Counted from the stretch's first letter, positions 21,801 to 32,930 are shown. The stretch is 64,000 nucleotides of DNA from Calliopum simillimum (GCA_951812925.1 OX638369.1:2666001-2730000), one strand, 5' to 3'. Numbers and translations are program-made. Notes: generated by a model not told the origin, from the sequence alone.

Positions 21801-24800
21801 ATTATGCAAGCTTTTGAAAATTGAACATAAATCTTCTACAGCATACCATCACACGAGTTTAGGTACAATAGAAAAGTCACATAGGACTCTGAATGAATAT
21901 TTACGATCTTATTTATCCCCAGATAAGTCTGATTGGGATGAAAGACTAAAATATTTCACTTATTGTTTTAATACTACCCCATCAACTGTTCACGTCTATT
22001 CCCCATTTGAACTAGTATACGGAAAAATTCCAACTACATTTGACTTTCTTATTTCAAAAGAAATTGAGCCAATATAGAATATTGACGCATATGATAAAGA
22101 ACTTAAATTCCGCTTACAAGTCGCGCAAAAGAAAGCTTTCGACTTTATTGAAAAATCAAAAATAATAACAAAAAAATATTATGATAAAACCTCTAACACA
22201 AATAATTTAAAAATAAATGATTTGGTATTTTTAGAAAATAATGCTGGACACAAATTATATAATTTATATAAAGGTCCATATAAAATAATTGATACAGATA
22301 ATTTTGGAAATTGTAAAATTAAAATAAATAATAATAAAGAAATAATTGTACACAAAAATAGACTAAAAATAGCTTAAGAACTACTTTAAGTGTATTTATT
22401 ATATGAATTCGTTTAAACTATTACTATATATAAAAAAAAAAATCTTTAAAATAATTTTTTTTTTTTTCTAAAAGGGTAGGTGTTGAGTATTTATATAAGA
22501 ACTTAAGTTAAAATCATTTCACAACACTATTGTTTATTGTTAACAGGTTGTTATTATGTTAGCCAATCAAAATGATTGTTAATTGTTTGTAAATAAATAT
22601 TATCAACAAGTTGTTTATTCATAACCAATCAGAATTCGAATGTATTTATCTACTGTAAATTAATACCAGGTATCTATATAATTTATGATAAGATTTTACT
22701 TGAATGTATAAATAGTTCTAATGATGTTTATAATTTTATATGAATAAGTAATGTCTGTAGGACAGCAATAAATAAGTAAAAGAATACTAAAGCCCAAACT
22801 CCAATAAGGGAACGGTTCATTCAGTACGTCGAGTACGTCACGTCGTTTTTGTCGACTGACAGTTAAGTTAAAAATATGAGTTTATATCAAGTGCGACCCA
22901 ATCAGTACGCCTCCGTCAACGCAACGTACAAAAGTTGCCCAACTCCCAACTTTCGACGTACGTCGTGTGATTTGACAACCGTAAAATAAATTTATTTTCA
23001 ATTTCATTTGTTGTTTTTTTTTCTTTGTCGTTTTTGTTTTATTTTTTGAATAATATTGAAATCAAAAAATATTGGAGATGTGCAAGTGTAAAATTAAAAT
23101 TTGAAATTAAAAAAGAATTGTGATGTTTTATTCCGTTTTGAAAGTATTCATTGGGCCAGGCTTCTCCGTCAAATGCGTCGCAGTCAGTTGAAAAAAACGA
23201 CGTGACGTATTCGACGTGCTGAATGGACCGTTTGCTATAGCGCGTCGGCAGTGGCAGTGGCAGTGTTCGAAAACAATTGTCATTTTAGAATGCACTACTT
23301 TATATGAAAGTAACTACAATACAGCAGCGGCAGTACACAGCGCTGTGCAATTTTTCTCTATTTCTAAATTCACTGCCACTGCCTCTCATTTGAATATTTT
23401 CGAATTTTTCGAACTTCAAAATTTTGAGAAAAAAACATGTCGTTTGTTAAAATTTTTAAGTTTGTTAAAATTTTTAAGTTGTGCGATAAAATTAAAAGAT
23501 AAAATAATGAGTTTGTTCGCGAAAACTGTTTTTATTCAAACATTGCCAGTGCCACTGCTGACGCGCTATTGTGGATACATCGGCAGTGAGAGCAAAAACT
23601 GGCAGCAAAATACTGCTTCGAAAACTGCCACTGCCACTGCCGACGCGCTATTGGAGTTTGGGCTTGATAATCAAGATATTATTTTGTCTTGCCATTTTTG
23701 AAAAGTCTTGGTACAGATTGCTGTTCCAATAGCGCTTGCCAAGCCAGAAGTAAGCGGTATCAATCGCGACCTCTGTGTAGAGATAGGCAGGCCCTAGTCA
23801 AACCATTACACATGACTGATAATATCTTTTTTTTTGCATTTTGTAAATTGTATAAAAAACAAAAACAGAGAAATTATTTTTTTGTAACTGCTATTCCAAA
23901 AGTGGATCGTTTTTACCATCTCTGACTGTTTCATATTCATACAATTAATATTGGCCCTATGCTCCTCCTAGGAATTAAAGGAGAACACATAAATGCATAT
24001 CTGTGGCAACAAACCAGAGTAGCTTAAGTCGATCTTTGATAATATTGCAAAGCAGCATGAGTTCTATGCTTATGAAACGATTTTAAACTATTTTGCCTTC
24101 TGGTTAAAGGCCGACTTGAGCTACTATGGTTTGTTGCCACATATATACATGCCGAAACAGAAACGCTAAAAGACGCTAACGCTCGAATAATGCTCCAATT
24201 AAGGTATGGCTGTTAGGAATACCTTTAATGCAATATAGCAATGGCAGACACGATGTTATGACATATGGTAGCATTTTTTTCACAATTTAAAAATTCTATT
24301 AAAAAAAAAAAAAATCAACGCGATATCAGGTAATCAGTTACTTTTTCTTAATCACAAGGATGGAAACAACAAAACATGTAAGTATCAACGACGATTTAAT
24401 CATGTACCGAAATTGCTAAGCTCCCTAACTATAAAGGAAATTCGGCACAAAGTATACATGATATCAAATTCGTTAAATATTTTTACAACAGAATCAAAGA
24501 TAAAATTTATGATTTAAAGAAAAGTAAAGCACTTTTTCACAAAATGGCTCTAAACTCACCACAATCAAAAAAAGTCCATTGTGACGCCAATCGCCATTCA
24601 GCGTGTAAATGTACAAATTTTTGATTTCCGGTTCCTTTTGCAACCAACGCAGAAAATTATCAAGCGTGAGATAACCGACGCAATGCTCTGGCCAGTCCTT
24701 ACGATACAAATCACGCAATTCCTGCAATTCCAAGGGACATGAAATGGCAGTTAAACGATGTTGTTCTTGGTGTTTTTGCTGTAGCTGAGGTTGTTTTTCG

Positions 24801-24847
24801 GTGTTTATGTGTTGCGTTTTTTGCTTCTCTTGGCGATGATATAACAT
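18581..24847 (-). CDS. GNAT-like acyltransferase copy B (glycine N-acyltransferase-like)
   Basis: Four exons (24847-24560, 19390-19146, 19079-18903, 18836-18581) give 321 residues in one frame. Exon 1 carries LELQELRDLY, a DNFLRWL helix and TLNGDW; the C-terminal half is the GNAT fold with KRLGLGSLV (acetyl-CoA pyrophosphate loop, R/Q replaced by K at the first position) and VFKKLGF. Members transfer acyl groups from acyl-CoA; the acceptor here is unknown. A good acceptor (taattgcag) lies just before the ATG at 24847, implying a 5' UTR exon further right. Intron 1 is 5.2 kb and carries the gypsy relic and nested MITEs. The residues between the ATG and the conserved block are Gln/His-rich. Confidence 0.87.
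18903..19079 (-). CDS. Copy B exon 3
   Basis: 177 nt; begins CPIGYTLRPM, contains WPNQHQGSL and ends LVAWCLR across the junction. Acceptor atccgcag, donor gtattg. Confidence 0.88.
19146..19390 (-). CDS. Copy B exon 2
   Basis: Acceptor ctcttag, donor gtaagt. It begins DRYQLFVNTL and contains LLNWTPGYK and VYHMPAATAAELN; ends in phase 2. Confidence 0.88.
19531..19748. mobile_element. 218-bp hairpin MITE
   Basis: GTTCTGAAATCCGATTCATT at the left end is repeated inverted at the right end (AATCGGATTTCAGAAC). The TTCCGATT motif recurs inside. It lies in copy B intron 1 and abuts the left LTR. Confidence 0.75.
19752..19889 (+). repeat. Left LTR fragment
   Basis: 138 bp matching the first part of the right LTR with few differences; similarity stops after TTGTTTATT. 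Confidence 0.85.
19985..20937. mobile_element. Insert with TCCACATCATGGGTAAA ends
   Basis: TCCACATCATGGGTAAA at 19996 is found inverted at about 20908-20928, with a third related copy (GTCCACAACATGGGTAAAA) at 20719. The motif contains the short palindrome GGGTAAATTTTACCC. It splits the left LTR from pol. The target duplication is not clear. Confidence 0.55.
21025..22377 (+). pseudogene. Gypsy pol remnant, reverse transcriptase joined to integrase
   Basis: Frame 21025-21480 is the protease-to-RT linker region; 21407-21652 in another frame is the start of reverse transcriptase (YRIPHAHKPEIEKQI). At about 21632 the sequence jumps into integrase: CDLTKYLITAAVP, then TDMGTEYRNQ and a DDE-type glutamate in GTIEKSHRTLNEYLR, interrupted by a stop at 21749-21751 and TAG at 22075-22077. 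The C-terminal domain runs to TAA at 22375. RT core, RNase H and the integrase zinc finger are deleted, so it is dead. Confidence 0.8.
22481..22790 (+). repeat. Right LTR
   Basis: Starts TGTTGAGTATTTATATAAG after the polypurine tract. The end near AATACTAA mirrors the start (TTGAGTATT), so the LTR probably finishes here, truncated by the following MITE. Confidence 0.75.
22790..23665. mobile_element. MITE with AAGCCCAAACTCCAATAGCG ends, split by another MITE
   Basis: Right inverted repeat is intact at about 23613-23665 (GCCACTGCCGACGCGCTATT then GGAGTTTGGGCTT). The left one is in two pieces: AAGCCCAAACTCCAATA (22790-22806) and ATAGCGCGTCGGCAGTGG (from 23237). Removing 22807-23236 plus one ATA rejoins it exactly. 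Inner copies of CACTGC[T/C]GACGCGCTATTG occur at 23550-23571. Confidence 0.85.
22807..23236. mobile_element. 430-bp MITE with ATA duplication, inserted in another MITE
   Basis: Inverted repeats of about 50 bp: AGGGAACGGTTCATTCAG at the left and, inverted, AGCAAACGGTCCATTCAG at the right, continuing through ACGTCGAGTACGTCACGTCG. Flanked by ATA at 22804-22806 and 23237-23239, a 3-bp duplication as in PIF/Harbinger elements. Confidence 0.85.
24002..24141. mobile_element. 140-bp hairpin MITE
   Basis: TGTGGCAACAAACCAGAGTA at 24002 is repeated inverted at 24122-24141, the repeat reaching about 30 bp (to AAGTCG). Flanking bases are ATATC and TATAT; no clean target duplication. Confidence 0.7.
24142..24559. 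other. Copy B intron 1, 5' part
   Basis: Unique AT-rich sequence adjoining the donor of exon 1. Nothing else recognised. Confidence 0.4.
24560..24847 (-). CDS. Copy B exon 1
   Basis: 96 codons from MLYHRQEKQ to GLFLIV, donor gtgagt in phase 0. It contains ELRDLYRKDWPEHC and TLNGDW, the N-terminal signature shared with copy C. A longer reading to ATG 24931 is open, but the splice acceptor at about 24855 makes it unlikely. Confidence 0.82.
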
Positions 24848-25348
24848 TGCTATACTGCAATTAAGGTTTGAAGATAAAAAACAATTAGTACAAAGATAAC
24901 GTTTAGAAAAATATTTGATTATCGCTTGCAACTGTCATCAGAAAATACCTAAAGAAAAACTGAGGACATATTTTGAATATTTTCACCAAGCTGAATTTTT
25001 AACACATATCTCAAGAATTCAGTTAAAAAAAGCCTTATTTACTGGACTAGTTATTCTTTTGAATAAGTAAAAGTTGAAGAAAAAAGCACACAAATCAAAA
25101 GAGAAATGTGATACTGAGTTAGAAAAAACCCCGATTGTTTGAGTATCACCGTGTGATGTTTTTTTTGTGAACAAGAGTTCGTCAATTTGTCGTTCAGTTT
25201 TCAAAATGTATTCTGTTTATGCATCCAATTAAATTGGCTGTTTCTATTCTGCTTCAAGACGTTTCGTCCCTATACCAGTGAAAAGTACTAAGTCAGTTTT
25301 TAGATATTTGATGTTCAAAAAATTAAATTTTGTTTTTTTGTAGGGAAA

Positions 25349-27168
25349 CACTGTGGAACAAAATTTGGTCAACAAAAGTTTACTCGGATCTGACGCTGCG
25401 GGGTGAAAATATAGGCCAAAATGAAAGACTATTTGGCTCAGTTTGTTCAAATTGGCTCTAGTTTTCGAGAAAAGGCCGTTTGAATTTTGCACCTTGAACT
25501 ATGTGGTTTTTTCAATACATCTCGTAAGTTAACTGAGTTTTATTGCATTTAGCGGTGGGGTTTTGTTCGTCTAATCCATATCTACTCTTTCACTACCAAA
25601 TCAGTATTTTTGGATGCACTTTTGGCAAGTTAGAGCACAAAATTCCCAAAAAAGTGATATTTTTCGCCTTTTATGACATTCGGCTCAATAGTAATCACCC
25701 GAGTGGTGGGTTTATGCCTTTTATTCTATAGCTGAGATCCATACGAACACTTTGATATAATATATGTGGCATATGGGCAAAAATTTCTCAAGTGAGCCAT
25801 CTAAGAACATAAACGTAAAAAAGGCTTTAACAAAATGATGTTTTATAACAACTAGTAAAGATTTTGTAAAAATGTTTTTTTTTTAGAGATATTTAGCATA
25901 GGTCGGGAAATAAAATGGTACTTTGTTTTTGGCCCAAAATTTTTAATTTATTATTGAAAATCATTATTTCAAATGGGTACATAAAACTAAAGTAACTTCT
26001 CCGCCTCTGAGAAAATTATAAAAAATATGTGGGCACTCTCCACTTGCCAAGAACCTATATCATTGAAAAAAATTAGGGTAATCGATATTGGTTCAAAAGT
26101 TATTAACAATATAGTGATGTCGTGCAAGTCTTTTTTCAGCATTAGAGAAAAACAACCCATCTTACGAAAAAAGTGTCTATGGCATAAAATGCTTAGAATT
26201 GTCTAAGGAATATGTGTGAATTTTTTCAGAATTTTCTGAGACATTTTATAATTTTTCAAAAGGTCCGAAAAAAAAATATTTTATATGTTCCAAAGAGACT
26301 CACACGTATTCCTTAGATAACTCTAAGCATTTTATGCCATATACACTTTTTTCGTAGGATGCCTTGTTTTTCTCTAATGCTGAAAAAAGACTTGCACGAC
26401 ATCACTATATTGTTAATAACTTTTGAACCAATATCGATTACCCTAATTTTTTTCTATGATATAGTTTCTTGGCAAGTGGAGAGTGCCCACATATTTTTTA
26501 TAATTTTCTCAGAGGCGGAGAAGTTATTTTAGTTTTATGCACCTATTTGAAATAATGATTTTCAATAATAAATTAAAAATTTTGGTCCAGAAACAAAGTA
26601 CCATTTTATTTCCCGACCTATGCTAAATATCTCTAAAAAGACATTTTTACAAAATCTTTACTAGTTGTTATAAAACATCATTTTGTTAAAGCCTTTTTTA
26701 CGTTTAATTTCTTAGATGGCTCACTTAAGAAATTTTTGCCCATATGCCACATATATTATATCAAAGTGTTCGTATGGATCTCAGCTATAGAATAAAAGGC
26801 ATAAATCCACCACTCGGGTGATTACTATTGAGCCGAATGTCATAAAAGGCGAAAAATGTCACTTTTATTGGGAATTTTTTGCTCTAACTTGCCAAAAGTG
26901 CATCCAAAAATACTGATTTGGTAGTGAAAGAGTAGATATGGATTAAAAGAACAAAACCCCACCACTAAATGCAATAAAACTCAGTTAACTTACGAGATGT
27001 ATTGAAAAAACCACATAGTTCAAGGTGCAAAATTCAAACGGCCTTTTCTCGAAAACTAGAGCCAATTTGAACAAACTGAGCCAAATGGTCTTTTATTTTG
27101 GCCTATATTTTCACCCCGCAGCGTCAGATCCGAGTAAACTTTTGTTGACCAAATTTTGTTCCACAGTG
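25349..27168. mobile_element. 1.8-kb palindrome (fold-back element)
   Basis: The arms 25349 to about 26255 and 26260-27168 are near-perfect reverse complements. Ends read CACTGTGGAACAAAATTTGG. The matching 'open frames' on opposite strands at 25492 and 27025 (MQNSNGLFSKTRANLNKLSQ) are simply the two arms read outward-in and are not genes. Centre near 26258. Confidence 0.9.
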
Positions 27169-29094
27169 AAATCGGAGTTTTGCTTTTACTTTTATAATGA
27201 AAATAACCACTTTTTAACAGAGATACTGCTTAATGAGTCTTTTCATAGTAAAATTTCTTTAGAAACTTTGATTAATTGGAAATTTCCCATAATTTGATAA
27301 TTTAAGATTTTTCAACTGTATTGCGTATTCTCTTATGATAATTACACATTTATTTTTGTTATTTTAATACTCTTACAACCTGCAGAAATTTGGCTTAAAG
27401 TTTTTTACGAGATTTTCAGTTATTAGCTGCAGTTGAAAATCTTATTAAACATGCAATTCTGAGAATAATATGATACCTATAAATAATTTTTTACGTTAAG
27501 ATGGACCAAACACTCGGAATTTCAAACAAAGACTAATCTACTCCGTGAAATAAAGTTTTTCACTATACTAAAGTAGGGAAAAGTATGATGACTCTGTCCG
27601 AAGCTTTTATGAAAGTTTTATTTTCGTAATTTTGTTTTAGCTGAGAACATCAAATAGCAGGTGACTTATCTTGGAGTTACTAACAGTATCTTATTTATAA
27701 CTTCTAAATGCTGAAGAACTGAACAAAAGTTCGATTTCGCTTTAGACACACACAAAAAAAAAGGGACATAATATTAATGAACAATTTATTATTAATAACG
27801 AAAAAATTCATCGAATTTGAGCCGAGAACAGTATTCATTGACTATAAGTATTTTCAGTCATACGTTAAACAAGACATACGTACGCTTATGAATTATTCAT
27901 AAAACGTAAAAACTTTTCTTAAAATCTAAGAACAAAATTCGTAAATTTTTTTTATTAATTATTTTTAAAACGTAAGAACTCGTTCATAAAATCTAAAAAC
28001 GAAATTCATACATTTTTTTTTTTTTTTTTTCAAAATAAAAAAATTTGATTAAGCTTTTGAAATACAAATTTTACACAAAAACGTCAGAGGAGTCTGTAGC
28101 GTATGTGATAAGGAGCTAGTAAGATTTCTCTGCGCTTTGGTTTCCAGGTTCGAATCCTAATGAGGGTGAAAGTTTTTTTTTATTATTTTTTTTTTTATTG
28201 GGAGAACGCTCAAGCTCCAATGCATAGGACATACAATATTGAAATGGAGTAGTGTGTGTTAAGGAAAGTAAGCGCTGCATTCTAAAGAACGCTTTTTGAG
28301 GCGCTATTTTTCCTCTTGGGAAAATAAAGACTTACCATAGCATGGTTCTATGCCTAGAAGTTCCAGGAGAATACACACACATGATGGTGTGAGCGATATA
28401 GAAAGAAACTTTCAACAATTCTTTATTTGAAATTTAGAATAAACCAGTCTAGAACCAAAAGAAGATGAAGAAATACGAACTAAAAATATTATTTCAAATT
28501 GATGAAACTTTTACTTAAAATTTATGAAAGTTTTGTTTAATTTTATGTAAGCATGTATAAAATTTGTATCTGTAGATTTATGAAATGTTGTTATTCGTAC
28601 GAAAAAATTCTTAAAATTTAAGAACGGAAGTTCATAAAAAATATTCCTCATAGAAAAATATTTATGAACTGATGTACTTACGATTAATGAATCGTCCTTA
28701 AAATCAAAAAATTTTAATGAAAAATTTTTATTTGAAAATCAATGAATTTCGATGTATAAATGCCGTTCACTTATGAGTACCAAGTTTTGTACTGCAGGAG
28801 GACTTTTTGCCTTTAAGTGAGATTTTGTTTAGCTTTCATAGCTGCTCTTTTAAATCTGCTTTTTTTCCTTTGAGATAGTACACAGAGCAAAAAATTACAC
28901 CTAAAAACAAGAAAATAGTCGTATTGAGCAATTTTATTATGAATTCCGATTAAAAGTAGTAAACAATATGAATTTTCATTAGAGAAATCTCTACGGCTTA
29001 ACTTAAAAAATCTTCTTAAAAATTGGAAAAAAATTTTCATATTATTTCTATATGGAATATAACATAGAATGTTGCAAATAACGTGCGAAACTTC
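27169..29094. other. AT-rich region with possible Pol III-type segment
   Basis: Runs of poorly complex A/T sequence with weak inverted similarity between 27770-27990 and 28560-28780. At 28090-28180 there is a B-box GGTTCGAATCC followed by a T-run (28173-28181). No coding frame supported. Confidence 0.35.
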
Positions 29095-29145
29095 TTAACA
29101 CGTTGAGTGCCACCATACAAGCAAAATGTCCTCCGTCAGGTGTCA

Positions 29146-29260
29146 CGTGAACCGCCGGCGGTACACACCCAACTTTCACCTGTGTGCCACGTGCACCGCC
29201 GGCGGTACACACTAAAACTATCTCAGTGTGCCGTGTGTACTGCCGGAGGTGCACAGTCAT
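29146..29260. repeat. Subterminal CCGCCGGCGG repeats
   Basis: Three spaced copies of a palindromic core (ACCGCCGGCGGT or ACTGCCGGAGGT) each followed by ACAC or GCACAG and preceded by CACGTG-like text. Two further copies lie near the right end of the element. Likely transposase-binding or strand-folding sites, by analogy with other DNA elements. Confidence 0.6.
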
Positions 29261-29291
29261 ATGTGAACTCAATGCAATATATATTCTAAAG

Positions 29292-29955
29292 CAAGGGTGT
29301 CAGCGTAGAAGAAAAGTGAGCCAATTTTGGCTCGACCCAACAACATCAATATTTCTGTACAACAATCTCAACAACATCAATATTTCTGTACAACATTCAC
29401 AGAAATAATTTTTGTTGTTTTTTTATCACGCTCGTCAAAATTTCGCGTTTCTGTTGCTTTTTTTGCGTACACACAAAATCGAACTCGAACCAACATAGCA
29501 CAACAACAACGACTACGTCGCATCAAAAACAAAAACGACAAACAATATGGGTATTAATGCGTTTATGCGCAGTTGCGAAAATGCAAGTCTTTTACGCACA
29601 AACGCTTGAACGACCAATGTGAATATTTCTATCTTGAGAAATTGCAAAAGTAGTGCGAAATTTTCGGCAATATTTTTGTTATTTTACTAATATAAAACTT
29701 TAGCAAATTGCACTTTCGCAACGACGCAAGGGCATTGCGCATCAACGCGTGAGTTCCCCTAATTTTTGTGTGTGTCCTAGTCCTTAGAAATTTTGAAAAT
29801 TGTTGAAGTATTATTGTTGTTGTAAACGAGGCATGAAAAAACAACAAAAAATTGTTTTTTTGTTTGTTGTTACTCGAATTTAAAGTTGTTGTAAAAGCAA
29901 CGCTGACTGCGCTGCATGCGTTTGGCTCAGTGATTTGAAAACGCTGACACCCCTG
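29292..29955. mobile_element. hAT-type MITE nested in the piggyBac-like element
   Basis: Ends CAAGGGTGTCAGCGT and inverted CAGGGGTGTCAGCGT with an exact 8-bp duplication TTCTAAAG at 29284-29291 and 29956-29963, the hallmark of hAT insertion. The 664 bp contain CAACAACATCAATATTTCTG twice in tandem near the left end (29340-29397). Confidence 0.9.
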
Positions 29956-30650
29956 TTCTAAAGCACTGCAGTAAATCAAAAAATTTTTGTATTTTATCAC
30001 AGAAGAAAATGTAATTTTGGTTAGAGTTTTGAAATTTTTACGATATCTTTTATTTTGAAAGAATTAAAAAAGTTACATAAATGAGGACCAAAAAAAAAAA
30101 AATAAATTTATTGGAACAAAAACTAACAAAAGTAAAAATTACATTCAACTAAAGGTTATTAATAATAAAAACTAATAACTAATGCGTTATGTTGAAACAT
30201 TCCACGCAAAAGGAGGTATAATCCATAATAATTATAATAACTATTCATACACTTATTTCAAAATGTTGCAAACTTTTTGGTTGTTTTTATTGCTTCTTCA
30301 ACTCAAGATGTATATTTTATTTGAATGGTGGCACTGTGGTCAAATATTTTCAACAAATCTGCGGTGAACAAGGTACTTAGATGATTTGGTTTCACTCATG
30401 TGCCACGTGTACCGCCGGCTGTCACGCCATTTTATAGGACAAATAACACTTATAAGCACAAATCTCTTTCCACAAACTTATTATATATCCCTGTAGATCA
30501 ATATTTAACAGTTATTACAAGTCGACATTTTTTCATACATATTGAATTTGTATGGTGGCACCTGGTGATAGACAATTTTTTTGTATAGTGGCACAGAGCT
30601 ACAAGTAAAGTGTGTACCGCCGGCGGTACACATGGCACTCAACGTGTTAA

Positions 30651-31539
30651 TTTCGAGCCTTAGGGGAAAAACATATACATTTTTTGTTTCATTAGACAGA
30701 ACCTTATTTATTTATTTTACATAGAAAGGTTATATTATTTTGCTATGTGAATCACTTTTATCATCAAATTTATTTTTGCAGTTTATTGTAAGATGGGGCG
30801 TCATCGAACAAGCTGCAATTGCACATTTAAAAATTTTTTAAGCGCGTATGGAAATCTGGTGGCTGAAATGTGACCACATTAAATTAAACAAAAGCAAGAA
30901 AATTCCTCTATGATTTTCATCCAAAAAGAAAGTCCCATCAAAACCATAAAAAAATCTTCTTAAACTAACCTTTTCCATAAAAATCTTTCATAAGATTAAG
31001 ATGATTTTCACATAATTTTTAATAGAGTGAAAACATTGTTTCAAGAAGAAATCGCATTTAAAATAATAGGATTTCTCCGCCCCACTTATTACAGAATTTT
31101 GATAAAAATGTTTACAGAAATTTTAAAAAGATTTTCCTTATGGTTTTGATGTGAGTTTCTTTTTGGATAAAAATTATAAAGATATCTTCTTACTATGGTT
31201 TTATTTTATTTATTATTTGGCTCTGTGTAGCATATTTTATTTATTAATAAACATGTTAAAATACGGAATATCAAGCAGCTCCAGTTTCCCCTAAAAAAAA
31301 GCGGTTCTCTCTTATAAGCTTTATAGCTTAAACACAATTGGAGCGTACGACGAATTTCACCCGACGAGTATTCGCTGTTAAAAAAATTCGCCAACGAAGT
31401 TCGCTCTGTTAAAAAGAATCAGAGTGACGAAGGCAATAATTGCTTTTATTTTGAATTGTTGTTGAAGCTATTAAAGTTAAAACAACTGATGTAAATTGCA
31501 TTTGCAACGTAAATTTCCGCGAATTTATGAGTGTTTGCT
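30651..31539. other. AT-rich intergenic DNA
   Basis: No gene recognised; short inverted AAAATCTT/AAGATTTT patches (30940-31190) look like a decayed repeat. Confidence 0.4.
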
Positions 31540-31543
31540 CTGT

Positions 31544-32930
31544 CACGGTGTGCCTTAACCCGTTCTAAATCGGACGTCGTAGCACATCAAATTTTTTTCC
31601 AGATTCTGTTTACTTATCGTTAAAATGATGTATAAAAAAATTTTCACTCGTGACTTTTCGACTAAATTTTTAGATAATCGCTTTTCCAATTGGGGCATTT
31701 TCCCATACAAAAAGAAAAAAAAAATTTTTTTAACTACATTAAACAAAAATTAAAATAATCACAATCGATGTGTTTTGCGATGCTTAACGCGAATCCAACC
31801 TCAGAATTGCTCTATCGTGTATAGTTTATGAGATATTGTAATCTAAAGACCAAAAAAAGTCGTTTTTTGCCATTTTTTGAAGCTATATAACTATGTAACA
31901 TATCATTTATTCGTCAAATGTGGCTTAAACACTTGAAAGTCCCAATCTTTTGCTTTAAAACCTAATTTAAATTATATTTATATCTTCATGCTTCTAAGAG
32001 ATATCGTAGACCGAAATATAGTTAAGACGGGTTTTTTGCACTTTTGTGTCTTTTTAGGTTAGGATATCTTTGAGGAAAAAAAAGACATCAACATAATTTA
32101 AATTAGGTTTTAAAGGCAAAGATTAGGACTTTAAAGTTGCTTACCAGATTTAACGAAATTAAAATTTCTTGCATATTTTAAACATGTTCAACGAACCGAC
32201 CATTTCAAAATTCAGCCGTATGCCATACACGTAACAACAACACTCGGGTGTCAAACGGCTGAATTTAGAAGTAGTCGGTTCGTTGAACGTGTTTAAAATG
32301 TGAAAGAAATTTTAATTTCGTTAAATCTGGTAAGCAACTTTAAAGTCCTAATCTTTGCCTTTAAAACCTAATTTAAATTATGTTGATGCCTTTTTTTTCC
32401 TCAAAGATATCCTAACCTAAAAAGACACAAAAGTGCAAAAAACCCGTCTTGACTATATTTCGGTCTACGATATCTCTTAGAAGCATGAAGATATAAATAT
32501 AATTTAAATTAGGTTTTAAAGCAAAAGATTGGGGCTTTCAAGTGTTTAAGCCACATTTGACGAATAAATGATATGTTACATAGTTATATAGCTTCAAAAA
32601 ATGGCAAAAAACGACTTTTTTTGGTCTTTAGATTACAATATCTCATAAACTATACACGATAGAGCAATTCTGAGGTTGGATTCGCGTTAAGTATCGCAAA
32701 ACACATCGATTGTGATTATTTTGATTTTTGTTTAATGTAGTTAAAAAATTTTTTTTTTTCTTTTTGTATGGGAAAATGCCCCAATTGGAAAAGCGATTAT
32801 CTCAAAATTTAGTCGAAAAGTCACGAGTGAAAATTTTTTTATACATCATTTTAACGATAAGTAAACAGAATCTGGAAAAAAATTTGATGTGCTACGATGT
32901 CCGATTTAGAACGGGTTAAGGCACACCGTG
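31544..32930. mobile_element. 1.39-kb palindrome (fold-back element)
   Basis: Arms 31544 to about 32230 and about 32240 to 32930 are near-perfect reverse complements, starting CACGGTGTGCCTTAACCCG. Direct repeat CTGT at 31540-31543 and 32931-32934. The mirrored frames (FFFFLYGKMPQLEKRLS) at 31555-31746 and 32728-32919 are the arms, not genes. Confidence 0.88.

Larger units (their letters stand above)
19752..22790 (+). mobile_element. Ty3/gypsy LTR retrotransposon relic
   Basis: The left LTR piece (19752-19889) and right LTR (22481 to about 22790) share TGTTGA[T/G]TATTTATATAAG and about 135 bp beyond. A polypurine tract (aaaagggtagg) directly precedes the right LTR. Between them are a roughly 1-kb insertion (19985-20937) and pol pieces. 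Gag and most of the reverse transcriptase are missing. It lies opposite to gene copy B, in its first intron. Confidence 0.85.
29099..30646. mobile_element. piggyBac-like element carrying a hAT insert
   Basis: Ends CACGTTGAGTGCCA and inverted TGGCACTCAACGTG, flanked by TTAA at 29095-29098 and 30647-30650, the piggyBac target. Removing the hAT leaves about 876 bp without transposase. Next to the ends are repeated GCCACGTG-ACCGCCGGCGGTACAC units (29146-29260, 30398-30420, 30612-30632). Confidence 0.88.

Noticed and set aside
24848..24931. Upstream ATG at 24931 as start of copy B
   Set aside because: A good splice acceptor (taattgcag) separates it from 24847, so the extra residues are probably intronic.
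25244..25492. Protein frame MQNSNGLFSKTRANLN, also found at 27025-27297
   Set aside because: The two frames are the mirror-image arms of a palindromic element; the shared start does not indicate a gene family.
31555..32919. Mirrored frames with FFFFLYGKMPQLEKRL
   Set aside because: Same explanation: arms of the 1.39-kb palindrome.
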